DNA from: Bacteroidales bacterium
GTDB taxonomy: Bacteria > Bacteroidota > Bacteroidia > Bacteroidales > UBA932
DNA length: 64,000 nt
NCBI GenBank assembly: GCA_017458145.1
Contig: JAFTGA010000006.1
Span: 1-64,000, forward strand
Reading direction: 5' to 3'
Both the position numbers and the translations under genes were made by a program. Shown here one piece after another: positions 17,201 to 24,687 of this stretch (position 1 is the first letter of the stretch; every line of letters starts with the position of its first letter). The notes under the pieces were generated by a model. The model saw nothing but the letters and a program-made list of their open reading frames with translations. It did not search any database and was not told where the DNA came from.

Positions 17201-18837
17201 GTGATGAAGTCGTCGCCCCAGTCGCTCTTGTCCAGCTCGGTCTTGATACCGACGTAGGTATTGAACGGGGACATCGGCACGGAGGTGTAGGTGGTGCTGA
17301 AATCTCCGCCCGGCTCGAAGGCGCGGATGGTGAAACCGGCACTCAGCATCCCCGGGATGCCGGATTTGTTGAGGTTGCAGGCGGCATTGATGTAGGCGCG
17401 GCCTTCCTCGTTGGTCTTGAAGTCGTTGTAGTAGAGGGTCTGCGTCTCGAAGGTGCGGGCGTCGTCGCGGAAATCATAATCCTCCCAGCCCTTGAAGGCG
17501 GTGCGGGCGGAGGCGATTTCCAGGGTGCCGTTGAGCTTGAGGTCGCTGCCGGGTGCGCCGTAGAGCCAGGCCACGGCCACCTCGCCGCGGCTGCTCTGGT
17601 CCGGGGTGATGTAGGCGTCATCGAAATGCAGGGTGATGTCCAGCTTGTTGGGCTTGATGGTCTCGATGCGCAGCGACTTGCTGAACGTCTGGCCGCCCAG
17701 GGTCACGTCCACGCGCCAGCGGCCCGAGGGGGCGTCTTCGGCAGTCGTGAACGGGAAATGGTACAGGTTGGAGCTGCCGGAGGTCTGCGTGAGGGTCTGG
17801 GTGAGCTGGCCGTCGGGGTTGCGCAGTTGCGCGATGACCGGGTGCCCGGCGGGCAGCGGCTGGTCGTCGAACAGGGTCACCACGCTGACGTGCAGCGTAT
17901 CGCCCGGACGCCAGACGCCACGCTCCCCGAAGATATAGGCCTTGATGCCGCCTTCGTGGGTGGTGCCGCTGACGTCGAAGTTGCTGGTGGAGAGGGCCTT
18001 CTCGTTGCGCAGGTCGAGATAGGCGTATTGCTTGCCGCTCGTGGCCACGACGAAGCGTCCGTCTCCGGCGGAGACAGGGAAGGAGATGTGGCCTTCGCGG
18101 TCGGTCTGCCCCTTGGCGAGCTCCTGCTGCACGAAGTCGTACAGCTTGACGCGCACATTGGAGACGGGCTTGCCGGTCAGGACGTTGTAGGCGAACACTT
18201 CCGTGGCGCCGTCGCCGCGCTTGGCGGTCAGCACCAGGTCGCTCGCGACCAGGTCCACGCTGCGCTGCTCATAGGTGTCATAGTCGCCGAAGTAACTGTC
18301 GCTGTCCCAGAAGTCCTCCTCCACGAGCGGCTCGCGTCCGCGGATCTCTACGTGGTAGATGGCGCCGGGCTCCGGATTCACCAGCTCGTCCAGGCTCAGC
18401 CCGTAGGTGCGGTATTCGCGGATGTGGCCGGCGTCCTTGTCGCCCAGCACCAGCGTCGTGTCCGCCACGACACCGGCCACCTTGTAGAGGTTGTAGCGGG
18501 TCTCGTAGGTGTCGAACTGCAGGAACTGAAGGATGTTGCTGCTGTACACTTTCTTGACGCGCACCTGCGCCTTGGCGTAGGATACAGAGCCGAACAGCAG
18601 GTCCTGGCCTCCTGCGGAAGGCAGGATGGATCCCTTGCTGATGAAGCGGATGGTCGGGACCTCGGGATCGATGTCCTCGGCGGAGGGGGCGGTCCCCTCC
18701 GTGTTCAGGGCCATCGGCGTCTCCCCCTTGACGGAAGAGACGGAGGGTCCGGCAGTGCGGTTGCCGCCGCCGTTGCAGGCGGTCAGCAGCATTCCGGCCG
18801 ATGCGGCCAGAGCGAGCATGAACCTGATTGTTTTCAT
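14275..18837 (-). CDS. Alpha-2-macroglobulin family lipoprotein with thioester motif
   Basis: This 1520-aa secreted lipoprotein has signal MKTIRFMLALAASAGM followed by the lipobox LLTAC. Bacterial alpha-2-macroglobulins trap proteases at the cell envelope. MG-type beta domains fill the N-terminal two thirds (for example VWRPGDTLHVSVVTLFDDQP near residue 310 and a bait-like region about 700-800). The thioester-domain motif YPYGCVEQTISGAFPQL near residue 1078 keeps the Cys and Gln needed for a reactive thioester. An alpha-alpha toroid and a receptor-like domain follow. It is divergent from the pbpC gene, the same partnership seen for E. coli yfhM-pbpC, suggesting a shared envelope-defence or repair role. 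The start agrees with the lipoprotein signal. Confidence 0.92.
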   Translation of the reverse strand: MKTIRFMLALAASAGMLLTACNGGGNRTAGPSVSSVKGETPMALNTEGTAPSAEDIDPEVPTIRFISKGSILPSAGGQDLLFGSVSYAKAQVRVKKVYSSNILQFLQFDTYETRYNLYKVAGVVADTTLVLGDKDAGHIREYRTYGLSLDELVNPEPGAIYHVEIRGREPLVEEDFWDSDSYFGDYDTYEQRSVDLVASDLVLTAKRGDGATEVFAYNVLTGKPVSNVRVKLYDFVQQELAKGQTDREGHISFPVSAGDGRFVVATSGKQYAYLDLRNEKALSTSNFDVSGTTHEGGIKAYIFGERGVWRPGDTLHVSVVTLFDDQPLPAGHPVIAQLRNPDGQLTQTLTQTSGSSNLYHFPFTTAEDAPSGRWRVDVTLGGQTFSKSLRIETIKPNKLDITLHFDDAYITPDQSSRGEVAVAWLYGAPGSDLKLNGTLEIASARTAFKGWEDYDFRDDARTFETQTLYYNDFKTNEEGRAYINAACNLNKSGIPGMLSAGFTIRAFEPGGDFSTTYTSVPMSPFNTYVGIKTELDKSDWGDDFITAGKPHKFEVATVNPDGKGVAVNGLHAEVYHVSWDWWWDASGQIASYMAGSSKELLFEKTFSTSGGKGSFSYDWEDAPTGLYYIRVTDTRGGHATSMLCEVNERDASVASEASTKLSILIDKEKYAVGETARLTIPSAAGASALVSIEKGGRILSTRRVECFAGSTEIRVPVTREMMPNAYATISLIQPHGNVHNDAPIRLYGIQNINVEDASSHLHPVIDLPAETKPEAPMQFKVKEQEGRAMSYVVALVDEGLLSLTGFKTPDAWSSFYAKEALRVRTWDEYDAVIGAYGGHIEQLFAIGGDEEGNGALKRQGADRFKPVVAYLGPFDLKAGKTATHSINVPQYIGSLRAMVIATDGKAQGSAARNVAVTQPVMVQATLPRTLSLGETIRIPATVITLKDGVGNVKLDIQTDDLLTVKGPSTLDVNAAKAGQQVEYFEVQVGEQTGIGHVTVTARSGSDKSVSRVEIDVLNPNPAVTRVQSLLLDAGKSKDVTAELFGLPGTNSVSVEMSSIPAIDLGRRLKYLIEYPYGCVEQTISGAFPQLYLTQVMDCDEHVTKRSAFNVTAAIGRLQSFRRPDGSLSYWPGNTASSSFGSAYALHFLQEAENQGYAVPADLKAGLVRYLTNSVVSNKKEGDFVRAYGLYALATAGKPQRSAMNLLREGAKKMPRSAVWMLAAAFASDGKKQVATSLTSGLPYLESSSGYYYDYYGSQDRNMAIALRTSILTGQKEAAFELAEKVAASLNDSQHYMSTQATAWSLYAISDYARTVAGGGVNGSVAGPDKTYKLSTDKALASQDIALGKAEAKMPLKLTNTGSNTLHAVVSVTGTPKAGSEKAKSSGLSMKISYTGPDGQPVGVDTLSRGRNFKAVVTVTNTGSATVRDLALAQKFPSGWEIQNDRLNREDFSYPAGVTYQDFRDDRVYSFFDLGAGQSVTITTGLTATYPGRFYLPAVSCEAMYDSSISALVPGKWTEVK

Positions 18838-18847
18838 AGAAAATTAG

Positions 18848-18855
18848 TACATTTG
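18848..18855 (+). promoter_or_regulatory. -7 box of pbpC (near-leaderless)
   Basis: TACATTTG matches TAnnTTTG and is followed by TTGCTACG and the ATG at 18864. The whole gap between pbpC and the divergent alpha-2-macroglobulin gene is only 26 bp, so their promoters must overlap. Confidence 0.5.
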
Positions 18856-18863
18856 TTGCTACG

Positions 18864-21176
18864 ATGGGCAAATATAGGAAAAACATTCTGATTTTTATCC
18901 CGTTGGGACTGATTGTGTGGTTTTTATTCTGCCTGCCGCGCAACTTGTTCCGCTCTCCGCTCAGCGCAACGGCCGTCGCCGCCGACGGCACGCTGCTCGG
19001 CGCGCGCATATCCGGGGACGCCCAGTGGTATTTCCCGCCGGCCGACCATGTGCCGGACAAATTCGCCCAATGCATCGTCTCCTATGAGGACAAGCGCTTC
19101 TGGTGGCACCTGGGCGTGGACTGGCTGTCCGCCGGGCGGGCGCTCGTGCAGAACGTGACGCGGCGTGAAGTGGTCAGCGGGGCCAGCACCCTGACGATGC
19201 AGGTGATCCGCCTGAGCCGGCCCGGGGCCCCGCGCACCCTGCCTGAGAAGGTCTATGAGATGATCCTTGCCAGGCGGCTGGAGATGCGCTGCACCAAGCG
19301 GAGGATCCTGCTCCTGTATGCATCCAACGCCCCGTTCGGCGGCAATGTGGTCGGGCTGGAAGCCGCAGCCTGGCGCTATTTCGGGCGGAGTGCGGACGAC
19401 CTGTCCTGGGGCGAAAGCGCGATGCTCGCCGTGCTGCCCAACGCCCCCGGCCTGATCCACCCCGGCCGCGCCCGGGCGCGCCTGCTGCAAAAGCGCAACG
19501 CGTTGCTGGACAAGCTGGAAAGGCAGGGCGTGATCGACGGGACGGAGTGCCTGCTCGCCAAGGACGAGCCCCTGCCGGATAAGCCGCTGCCGATGCCCGA
19601 CCAGGCCTATCACCTGCTGGAGCGCTGCCGGCGCGAAGGCGGCGACGGTCCGTATGCGACCACGCTCGACGCAGTCCTGCAGCAGCGCGTGGCGGCCATC
19701 GCGAAGCGTCATTTCGACGTCTATCGGACCAACCTCGTGGACAATCTGGGGGCGCTGGTCGTGGACGTGCACACCGGCGAGATCCGTGCCTATTTCGGCA
19801 ACACGCGGGGCTTCGTGCCCCATCTGCGCGGGGGGGACGTGGATATGGTCCCTGCGGCGCGTTCCAGCGGCAGCACCCTCAAGCCGCTGCTCTACGCCGC
19901 GATGCTGGATGCCGGCGAACTCCTGCCCACCTCGCTGGTCAAGGACACGCCCTACAACTATAACAACTTCTCCCCCCAGAACTACGGTCGTACTTTCGAC
20001 GGGGCCGTGCCCGCGCACGAAGTGATCGAGCGCTCGCTCAACGTCCCCTCGGTGCGGATGCTGGAACAGTTCGGCGCGGAGCGTTTCCTGGAACTGCTGC
20101 AGCAGATGGGTTTCACGACCATCGACAAGGATGCCGACCACTATGGCCTGTCGCTCATCCTGGGCGGCGCGGAGATCTCGCTGGAGACGCTCGCGCGGGC
20201 CTACTACTACCTCGCTGCGAAACTGTCCGGAGATCCTGTCTATGAGGAACTTGCCTACTTGTCTGACGCGCCCCGCGACCGTCTGCCGGCGCGGCGGATT
20301 CCCCTCAGCCGGGCGGCTGCCTACCTGACTTTCGACGCCCTGTCCAATGCCAACCGCCCCGAGGAAGAGGCCTCCTGGATGGACTTCGCTACCGGAAGGC
20401 GCATCGCCTGGAAGACCGGCACCAGCTGGGGCAACCGCGATGCGTGGAGCGTGGGCGTGAACCGCGACTGGGTCGTGGCCGTGTGGGTGGGCAACAGCGA
20501 CGGCGAGGGGCGTGCCGGGATGACCGGCGTGTCCTATGCCTCCCCGGTGATGTTCGACATCTTCACCGCCCTGCCCGGCACCGCCTGGTTCTCCCGCCCC
20601 ACCGACGAGATGACCCAGACCGAGGTCTGCCACGACAGCGGTTTCCCGGCGGGCGACCTCTGTCCTCAACGCGACACCGTCTGGGTGCCGGATATCGAAG
20701 AACGGCCCGACATGTGCCGCTACCACCGCCTGGTCCACCTGGATCCAGCCGGGCGCTGGCAGGTCAATTCCAGTTGCTGTCCGCCGGAGCAGATGCGCTC
20801 CGAAGTGCGTTTCGTGCTGCCTCCGGCACAGGAGTGGTACTATATGCGCAAACATTTGGACTACAAACCGTTGCCTCCGAAACATCCGCTCTTTGACGCT
20901 GCCTCGTCCGGGAGCAACCCGATCGAGATCATCTACCCCCAGCCGGGGCTGACGCTCGTGCTCACGCGCGGCTTGTCCGGCGAGCAGAACGGGGTGATCT
21001 TCCGGGCGGCGCACGCCGATCCCGACGCCACGCTCTACTGGCACATCGACGACGTGTTCGTGGGGGAAACGCAGGGCGAACACACGCTGCGCGTGGATCC
21101 TGACCCCGGCGACCACCGCCTCACCCTGATCGACGCGCAGGGCGAGCGGCGGGTGACGTTGTTCAGCGTGAAATAG
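18864..21176 (+). CDS. pbpC: Penicillin-binding protein 1C
   Basis: This 770-aa bifunctional peptidoglycan synthase is anchored by one N-terminal membrane helix (ILIFIPLGLIVWFLFCL). The glycosyltransferase (GT51) domain has SYEDKRFWWHLGVDWLSAGR and SGASTLTMQVIRLSRPG at about residues 72-125. The transpeptidase domain has the SxxK motif RSSGSTLKPLLYAAM near residue 335, SLN near 393 and KTGTSWGNRDAWSVGV near 515. The C-terminal about 170 residues form the PBP1C-specific domain (BiPBP_C) with a Cys-rich stretch (CPQRD, CCPPEQ). It is paired with a divergent alpha-2-macroglobulin gene. The start is fixed by the short distance from the promoter box. Confidence 0.95.
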   Translation: MGKYRKNILIFIPLGLIVWFLFCLPRNLFRSPLSATAVAADGTLLGARISGDAQWYFPPADHVPDKFAQCIVSYEDKRFWWHLGVDWLSAGRALVQNVTRREVVSGASTLTMQVIRLSRPGAPRTLPEKVYEMILARRLEMRCTKRRILLLYASNAPFGGNVVGLEAAAWRYFGRSADDLSWGESAMLAVLPNAPGLIHPGRARARLLQKRNALLDKLERQGVIDGTECLLAKDEPLPDKPLPMPDQAYHLLERCRREGGDGPYATTLDAVLQQRVAAIAKRHFDVYRTNLVDNLGALVVDVHTGEIRAYFGNTRGFVPHLRGGDVDMVPAARSSGSTLKPLLYAAMLDAGELLPTSLVKDTPYNYNNFSPQNYGRTFDGAVPAHEVIERSLNVPSVRMLEQFGAERFLELLQQMGFTTIDKDADHYGLSLILGGAEISLETLARAYYYLAAKLSGDPVYEELAYLSDAPRDRLPARRIPLSRAAAYLTFDALSNANRPEEEASWMDFATGRRIAWKTGTSWGNRDAWSVGVNRDWVVAVWVGNSDGEGRAGMTGVSYASPVMFDIFTALPGTAWFSRPTDEMTQTEVCHDSGFPAGDLCPQRDTVWVPDIEERPDMCRYHRLVHLDPAGRWQVNSSCCPPEQMRSEVRFVLPPAQEWYYMRKHLDYKPLPPKHPLFDAASSGSNPIEIIYPQPGLTLVLTRGLSGEQNGVIFRAAHADPDATLYWHIDDVFVGETQGEHTLRVDPDPGDHRLTLIDAQGERRVTLFSVK

Positions 21177-21205
21177 AAACTGTTGCCAGTCACGCCGGAA
21201 TACAG

Positions 21206-21213
21206 TATCTTTG
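21206..21213 (+). promoter_or_regulatory. -7 box of the DMT-family gene
   Basis: TATCTTTG is an exact consensus match 18 bases before the ATG at 21232, with TTG at 21183-21185 as a -33 candidate 20 bp upstream. Confidence 0.55.
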
Positions 21214-21231
21214 CGAACTTTTTTCAGTGTT

Positions 21232-21600
21232 ATGCAAGGAATCTGGACCATCCTGATGCTCGTCTGCTCGAACATCTTTATGACATTCGCCTGGTACGGG
21301 CACCTCAAACTGCAGGAAATGAAGATCTCGACCGGCTGGCCGCTGATCCTGATCATCCTCTTCTCCTGGGGCATCGCCTTCTTCGAGTACTGCCTCACCG
21401 TCCCCGCCAACCGCATCGGCTTTTCCGGCAACGGCGGCCCCTACTCCCTGATGCAACTCAAGGTCATCCAGGAAGTCATCTCGCTGACCGTCTTTACGAT
21501 CATCGTCCACTTCCTCTTCCAGGGCCAGTCCCTCCAGTGGAACCACCTCGCCGCCTTCGTCTGCCTGGTGCTGGCTGTGTTCTTCGTGTTTTTGAAATAA
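21232..21600 (+). CDS. DMT family protein (DUF486)
   Basis: This is a 122-aa four-helix membrane protein. It begins MQGIWTILMLVCSNIFMTFA, continues with WYGHLKLQEM and FSWGIAFFEYCLTVPANRIG, and ends in a hydrophobic LAAFVCLVLAVFFVFLK helix. This is the DUF486 pattern, a half-size relative of drug/metabolite transporters with unknown substrate. The ATG at 21232 follows a clear promoter box, and a longer start at 21211 would overlap that box. It appears monocistronic. Confidence 0.88.
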   Translation: MQGIWTILMLVCSNIFMTFAWYGHLKLQEMKISTGWPLILIILFSWGIAFFEYCLTVPANRIGFSGNGGPYSLMQLKVIQEVISLTVFTIIVHFLFQGQSLQWNHLAAFVCLVLAVFFVFLK

Positions 21601-21745
21601 CGCAACTTGGACCATTGAATCCGGGTTCTTTTCTTCCTCCTGCATTTCCGCCTCCGACCTTATCCCGCGTATCCTGCGCAAGGGGGAGTACACGCCGTCC
21701 TACATTGCCGGGAGTGTCAATGGCCTGACTACGCCGGAATCAAGT
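21601..21745. other. Non-coding or decayed stretch
   Basis: No recognisable gene was found in this stretch between the DUF486 gene and the HepT remnant. One plus-strand frame is open through the region (including SASDLIPRILRKGEYTPSYI) but has no clear start, no family I recognise, and overlaps the HepT remnant on the other strand. It may be the trace of a lost gene. A short palindrome CCGTCCTTGCGGACGG lies at 21763-21778, inside the adjacent HepT remnant. Confidence 0.4.
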
Positions 21746-21883
21746 TCAATTTGGTTCAATTTCCGTCCTTGCGGACGGAAGTCCCAACCAGTCCTTCAGA
21801 ATGATCAAGTCCTTGTCAAGGATGTTCCAGACCATTTCAAGATTAACTGCGTAGTAATCATGGACCAGTACGTGCCGGATCAT
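21746..21883 (-). pseudogene. Truncated HepT (DUF86) toxin remnant
   Basis: A 45-codon frame starts 5 bases after the stop of the nucleotidyltransferase gene, and an in-frame TAA lies directly upstream of its ATG. It translates as MIRHVLVHDYYAVNLEMVWN followed by ILDKDLIILKDWLG. This matches the C-terminal end of HepT/DUF86 proteins, including the RNase motif R-x4-H-x-Y (RHVLVHDY). Full-length HepT is about 110-140 aa, so the N-terminal two thirds are missing. The motif is intact, but the four-helix fold cannot be complete. I read this as a decayed toxin of a HepT/MNT pair. Confidence 0.65.
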
Positions 21884-21888
21884 TTAGC

Positions 21889-22485
21889 TTATCTCTCATA
21901 GATCAGGTATTTATCCTGCTCGGCGGAAGCGACCGCAAAAGGCTTGAGGCAGCCGTTTTCAATTAAGTCCACTTCGCGGCCGATCTTTTTCTCCAGGTCG
22001 AGTTTGTAACGGATGATGTCCAGCAGAGACAAGCGATGGCTTTTGTCATATTCTACCAGAAGATCCAGGTCGCTGTCGGTGGTTTCTTCTCTGCGGGCAA
22101 AGGAGCCGAAGACCCAGGCGCGAAGCACGGGAATGGTGGCGAGGTATTTCTGCGTTTTGCTGAACAGTTGGATCCTGTCCTGGTCCAAAGCTGCCATCCG
22201 GGCTTCCAACTTTTCGGCAACGCCTCTTCTTGCAGCATAGCGATGCATCCGGTCCACATTCACGGGATAGACTTCCATGGCGCGCTGGAAATCCGGGGCC
22301 GATTCCACCCTGCCCGGAGAACAGAGGCTGTCAACCAGTTCTTTCTCCAGGGACGGCACCCGGCACGCTGAGAGATCCGACAAAGGCGCCTCCGAGACCA
22401 GTGCGCCGACCAGGATGTAGCCCTCCAACAAGGCGGGAAAGCGGTCGGCATCCTTTTTCCGGACCACTTTCGTATAGCGTGCCAT
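21889..22485 (-). CDS. MNT-type nucleotidyltransferase domain protein
   Basis: This is a 198-aa cytoplasmic protein. The C-terminal half is a minimal nucleotidyltransferase: VLRAWVFGSFARREETTDSD followed by LDLLVEYDKSHRLSLLDIIR gives the GSF-x(n)-DSDLDLL signature with both catalytic Asp residues. The N-terminal about 100 residues are helical (RFPALLEGYILVGALVSEAP and following), as in a Bacteroidales-specific family often found beside HepT/DUF86 genes. In HepT/MNT pairs the MNT partner acts as antitoxin by AMPylating HepT. Here the partner is reduced to a 45-codon remnant, so this gene may be an orphan antitoxin or have another role. No clear promoter box was seen. Confidence 0.82.
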   Translation of the reverse strand: MARYTKVVRKKDADRFPALLEGYILVGALVSEAPLSDLSACRVPSLEKELVDSLCSPGRVESAPDFQRAMEVYPVNVDRMHRYAARRGVAEKLEARMAALDQDRIQLFSKTQKYLATIPVLRAWVFGSFARREETTDSDLDLLVEYDKSHRLSLLDIIRYKLDLEKKIGREVDLIENGCLKPFAVASAEQDKYLIYER

Positions 22486-22518
22486 CAGCCCGATCTTTCA
22501 GAATTCCCGAGGTTTGCA

Positions 22519-22526
22519 TATCTTTG
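22519..22526 (+). promoter_or_regulatory. -7 box of the acid phosphatase gene (leaderless)
   Basis: TATCTTTG is an exact consensus match with only CAAC before the ATG at 22531. The predicted transcription start coincides with the start codon. Confidence 0.6.
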
Positions 22527-22530
22527 CAAC

Positions 22531-23916
22531 ATGAAAAGACTGCTTGTGACTTTCCTGACGGCGCTGCTCTTCTGGGCGGGGCTGTCGGCGCAGGGTTTCC
22601 AACCCTATCTTTCCGAATCAGAAGTCAAGAACAGCGTGCAGCTGCTGCCGCCGCCTCCCCAGGAGGGGAGTGTGGAGTTCCTGCTCGACAAGATTACCCA
22701 CTGGACGTATTTCCGCGAGCGGACTGCCGATCCCGCCCGTGCGCAACAGGCCATTGACGACGCCCGGATGGGCGACATCGGGCTCAAATTCAAGGACGCC
22801 TTCGGCCTGGAGATCACGCAGGAGGCCATGCCCGAGACCTATCTCCTGGTGATGCGCTCCCGGGAATGCTTCGGCTCCGCGGGCTGCAGTGCGGCCAAGC
22901 GCTACTACAACCGGACGCGCCCGTTCGTGTATTTCTCCTGCCCGACGCTCGTCCCCGGCGACGAGGCGTGGCTGCGGACGAACGGTTCGTATCCCTCCGG
23001 CCATACGGCCAACTTCTTCGGCATCGCGTACGTGCTGGCCGAGCTACGTCCCGAGCGGGCGGAGGCCCTGCTGGCGCGGGCGGACGAGGGCGGAATTTCC
23101 CGCCTGATCGTGGGCGTGCACTGGCAGAGTGACGTGGCGGCCGGCCGGATGGTGGCCGCCTCCGTGTATGAGTACCTGAAGCAGAACAAGGCCTACCGGG
23201 CCCAGTTCAAGAAGGCGCAGGCGGAGGTGCAGCGCCTCCTGGCCAGGCAGGAAACGGGCAAGGCCAGGGTGCAGCCCTATCTGGAGGCGGGGGACCTCCC
23301 GGACGCGACGGTGTTCCTGCCGGCCCCGCCGGAGGACGGCTCCCCGATGCTTGCTTCCGACACCCTGATGTATTTCCACGCCCGGAACTACCTGCGCGAG
23401 GGTGAGCGGGCGCGCCGGGCCGTCCGGGAAGCGACCACGGACGTCGATACGATGGCGCTGATGTTCAGCAGCGCCATCGGCCGCACGCTCTCCAAGGAGA
23501 CCACCCCCAGGACGCTGCAGCTGCTGCAGCGCTCCATCCGCACGTTCCGCCTGTCGGCCACGGCCCCGAAGGCCACCTACATGCGCCTGCGTCCGTTCGT
23601 GTTCTACCACGACCCCACGCTGATTCCGGAAGATGAAGAGCATGAGCGGAACACGGGCTCCTATCCCTCCGGGCATTCGGTGCGCGGCTGGGGCATGGCC
23701 CTGGTGCTGGCGGCCCTCAATCCGGAGCGGCAGGACGCTATCCTGCAGGCCGGCTACGAGTGGGGACAGAGCCGCGTGATCGCCGGCTACCACTGGCAGA
23801 GCGACGTGGATGCCTCGCGCATGCTTGCCTCGGCGTGCTTTGCGCGCCTGCAGGACTGCGCGGAGTTCCGGAAAGATTTCGAGGCGGCCCGGGAGGAACT
23901 TAGCAGGAAGGATTAA
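22531..23916 (+). CDS. Tandem (two-domain) class A acid phosphatase, PAP2 superfamily
   Basis: This 461-aa secreted protein has signal peptide MKRLLVTFLTALLFWAGLSA. It carries two consecutive PAP2/class A non-specific acid phosphatase domains, about residues 22-235 and 236-461. Both copies keep the full K-x6-RP, PSGH and SR-x5-H-x3-D motif. Domain 1 has KRYYNRTRP near residue 122, SYPSGHTA near 154 and SRLIVGVHWQSD. Domain 2 has KATYMRLRP near 346, SYPSGHSV near 377 and SRVIAGYHWQSD. Enzymes of this class hydrolyse phosphomonoesters in the periplasm and are normally single-domain and about 250 aa. The stop codon overlaps that of the convergent MBL gene. Confidence 0.9.
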   Translation: MKRLLVTFLTALLFWAGLSAQGFQPYLSESEVKNSVQLLPPPPQEGSVEFLLDKITHWTYFRERTADPARAQQAIDDARMGDIGLKFKDAFGLEITQEAMPETYLLVMRSRECFGSAGCSAAKRYYNRTRPFVYFSCPTLVPGDEAWLRTNGSYPSGHTANFFGIAYVLAELRPERAEALLARADEGGISRLIVGVHWQSDVAAGRMVAASVYEYLKQNKAYRAQFKKAQAEVQRLLARQETGKARVQPYLEAGDLPDATVFLPAPPEDGSPMLASDTLMYFHARNYLREGERARRAVREATTDVDTMALMFSSAIGRTLSKETTPRTLQLLQRSIRTFRLSATAPKATYMRLRPFVFYHDPTLIPEDEEHERNTGSYPSGHSVRGWGMALVLAALNPERQDAILQAGYEWGQSRVIAGYHWQSDVDASRMLASACFARLQDCAEFRKDFEAAREELSRKD

Positions 23917-24617
23917 GCCCCCCGGATCACCACCGGCTCCAGGTCGGGGTCGAAGGGCTCCTCGGGCTCGTTAAAGGGCTCCAGGAAGGGGTTGTGCGTG
24001 CGCTCGTGGCCGATGGTGGAAGTGGGGCCGTGGCCCGGGAGGATGCGGATGTCGGGGTCGAGCAGGATCAGTTTCTCCATGATGGAGCGGATCTCGTCGT
24101 CGTATTCGCTGTAGAGGAAGTCGGTCCGGCCGATCGAGCCGGCGAAGAGGGTGTCGCCCGTGAGCATCACGCCTGATGCGCGCTCGAGGAAGCAGACGCC
24201 GCCTGGCGTGTGTCCGGGCGTGGCGATGACCTCCCACCGCATGCCGGCGATCTCCAGCACCTGCCCGTCCTGCACGGGCGTCCAGGCGAAATCAATCGCA
24301 GGGGCGTTGAGGCCCATGCGGGTGGCCAGGTCGGCGCTGTAGCCGAGCAACGCTCCGTCGGCGGGGTGCAGATAAACCGGGATGCCGCCGAAGCGGTCCT
24401 GGAGCGGCTTTGCGCCGAAAATATGGTCGAAGTGGCCATGCGTGAGCAGGATCGCTTCGGGCTGCAGGCCCTCTTGCGCGAGCAGGTCGCAGAGCGACCG
24501 GATTTCGGCGTCGTCGTAGCAGCCGGGATCGGCAATGATGCAGCGGCCGCTCTCCTGCCAGGCCACGTAGGTCCGTTCCTGGAGGAAGTTGCAGGTGATT
24601 GCGCGGATGTTGAGCAT
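23913..24617 (-). CDS. MBL-fold hydrolase, glyoxalase II-like
   Basis: This 234-aa cytoplasmic metallo-beta-lactamase-fold enzyme has the metal motif LLTHGHFDHIFGA (HxHxDH, about residues 58-70). TPGHTPGGVCFLE, LTGDTLFAGSIGRTDF and ILPGHGPTSTIGHER supply the other metal ligands. This is the pattern of small glyoxalase II/YcbL-type thioesterases; the exact substrate is not known. The start ATG (24617) follows a TAAATTTG box by 21 bases and has an A-rich AAAGGA just before it. The 3' end overlaps the acid phosphatase stop on the other strand. Confidence 0.88.
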   Translation of the reverse strand: MLNIRAITCNFLQERTYVAWQESGRCIIADPGCYDDAEIRSLCDLLAQEGLQPEAILLTHGHFDHIFGAKPLQDRFGGIPVYLHPADGALLGYSADLATRMGLNAPAIDFAWTPVQDGQVLEIAGMRWEVIATPGHTPGGVCFLERASGVMLTGDTLFAGSIGRTDFLYSEYDDEIRSIMEKLILLDPDIRILPGHGPTSTIGHERTHNPFLEPFNEPEEPFDPDLEPVVIRGA

Positions 24618-24638
24618 TCCTTTGCGGTTAAAGATTGG

Positions 24639-24666
24639 CAAATTTACAAAAGATGTGTTAAATTTG
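24639..24666. promoter_or_regulatory. Symmetrical divergent promoters
   Basis: CAAATTTA (24639-24646, read as TAAATTTG on the minus strand) and TAAATTTG (24659-24666) are perfect -7 boxes facing away from each other, 12 bp apart. They form an exact inverted repeat. Each box is 21 bases from its ATG (the MBL gene to the left, deoxynucleoside kinase 1 to the right). Two polymerases could hardly bind at once. Confidence 0.6.
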
Positions 24667-24687
24667 TATGATAGCTCGATTACGAAA

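Noticed and set aside
21601..21900. A plus-strand gene through the intergenic region
   Set aside because: The frame has no start codon near its 5' end and no recognisable family, and it is antisense to the HepT remnant, which carries a known motif.
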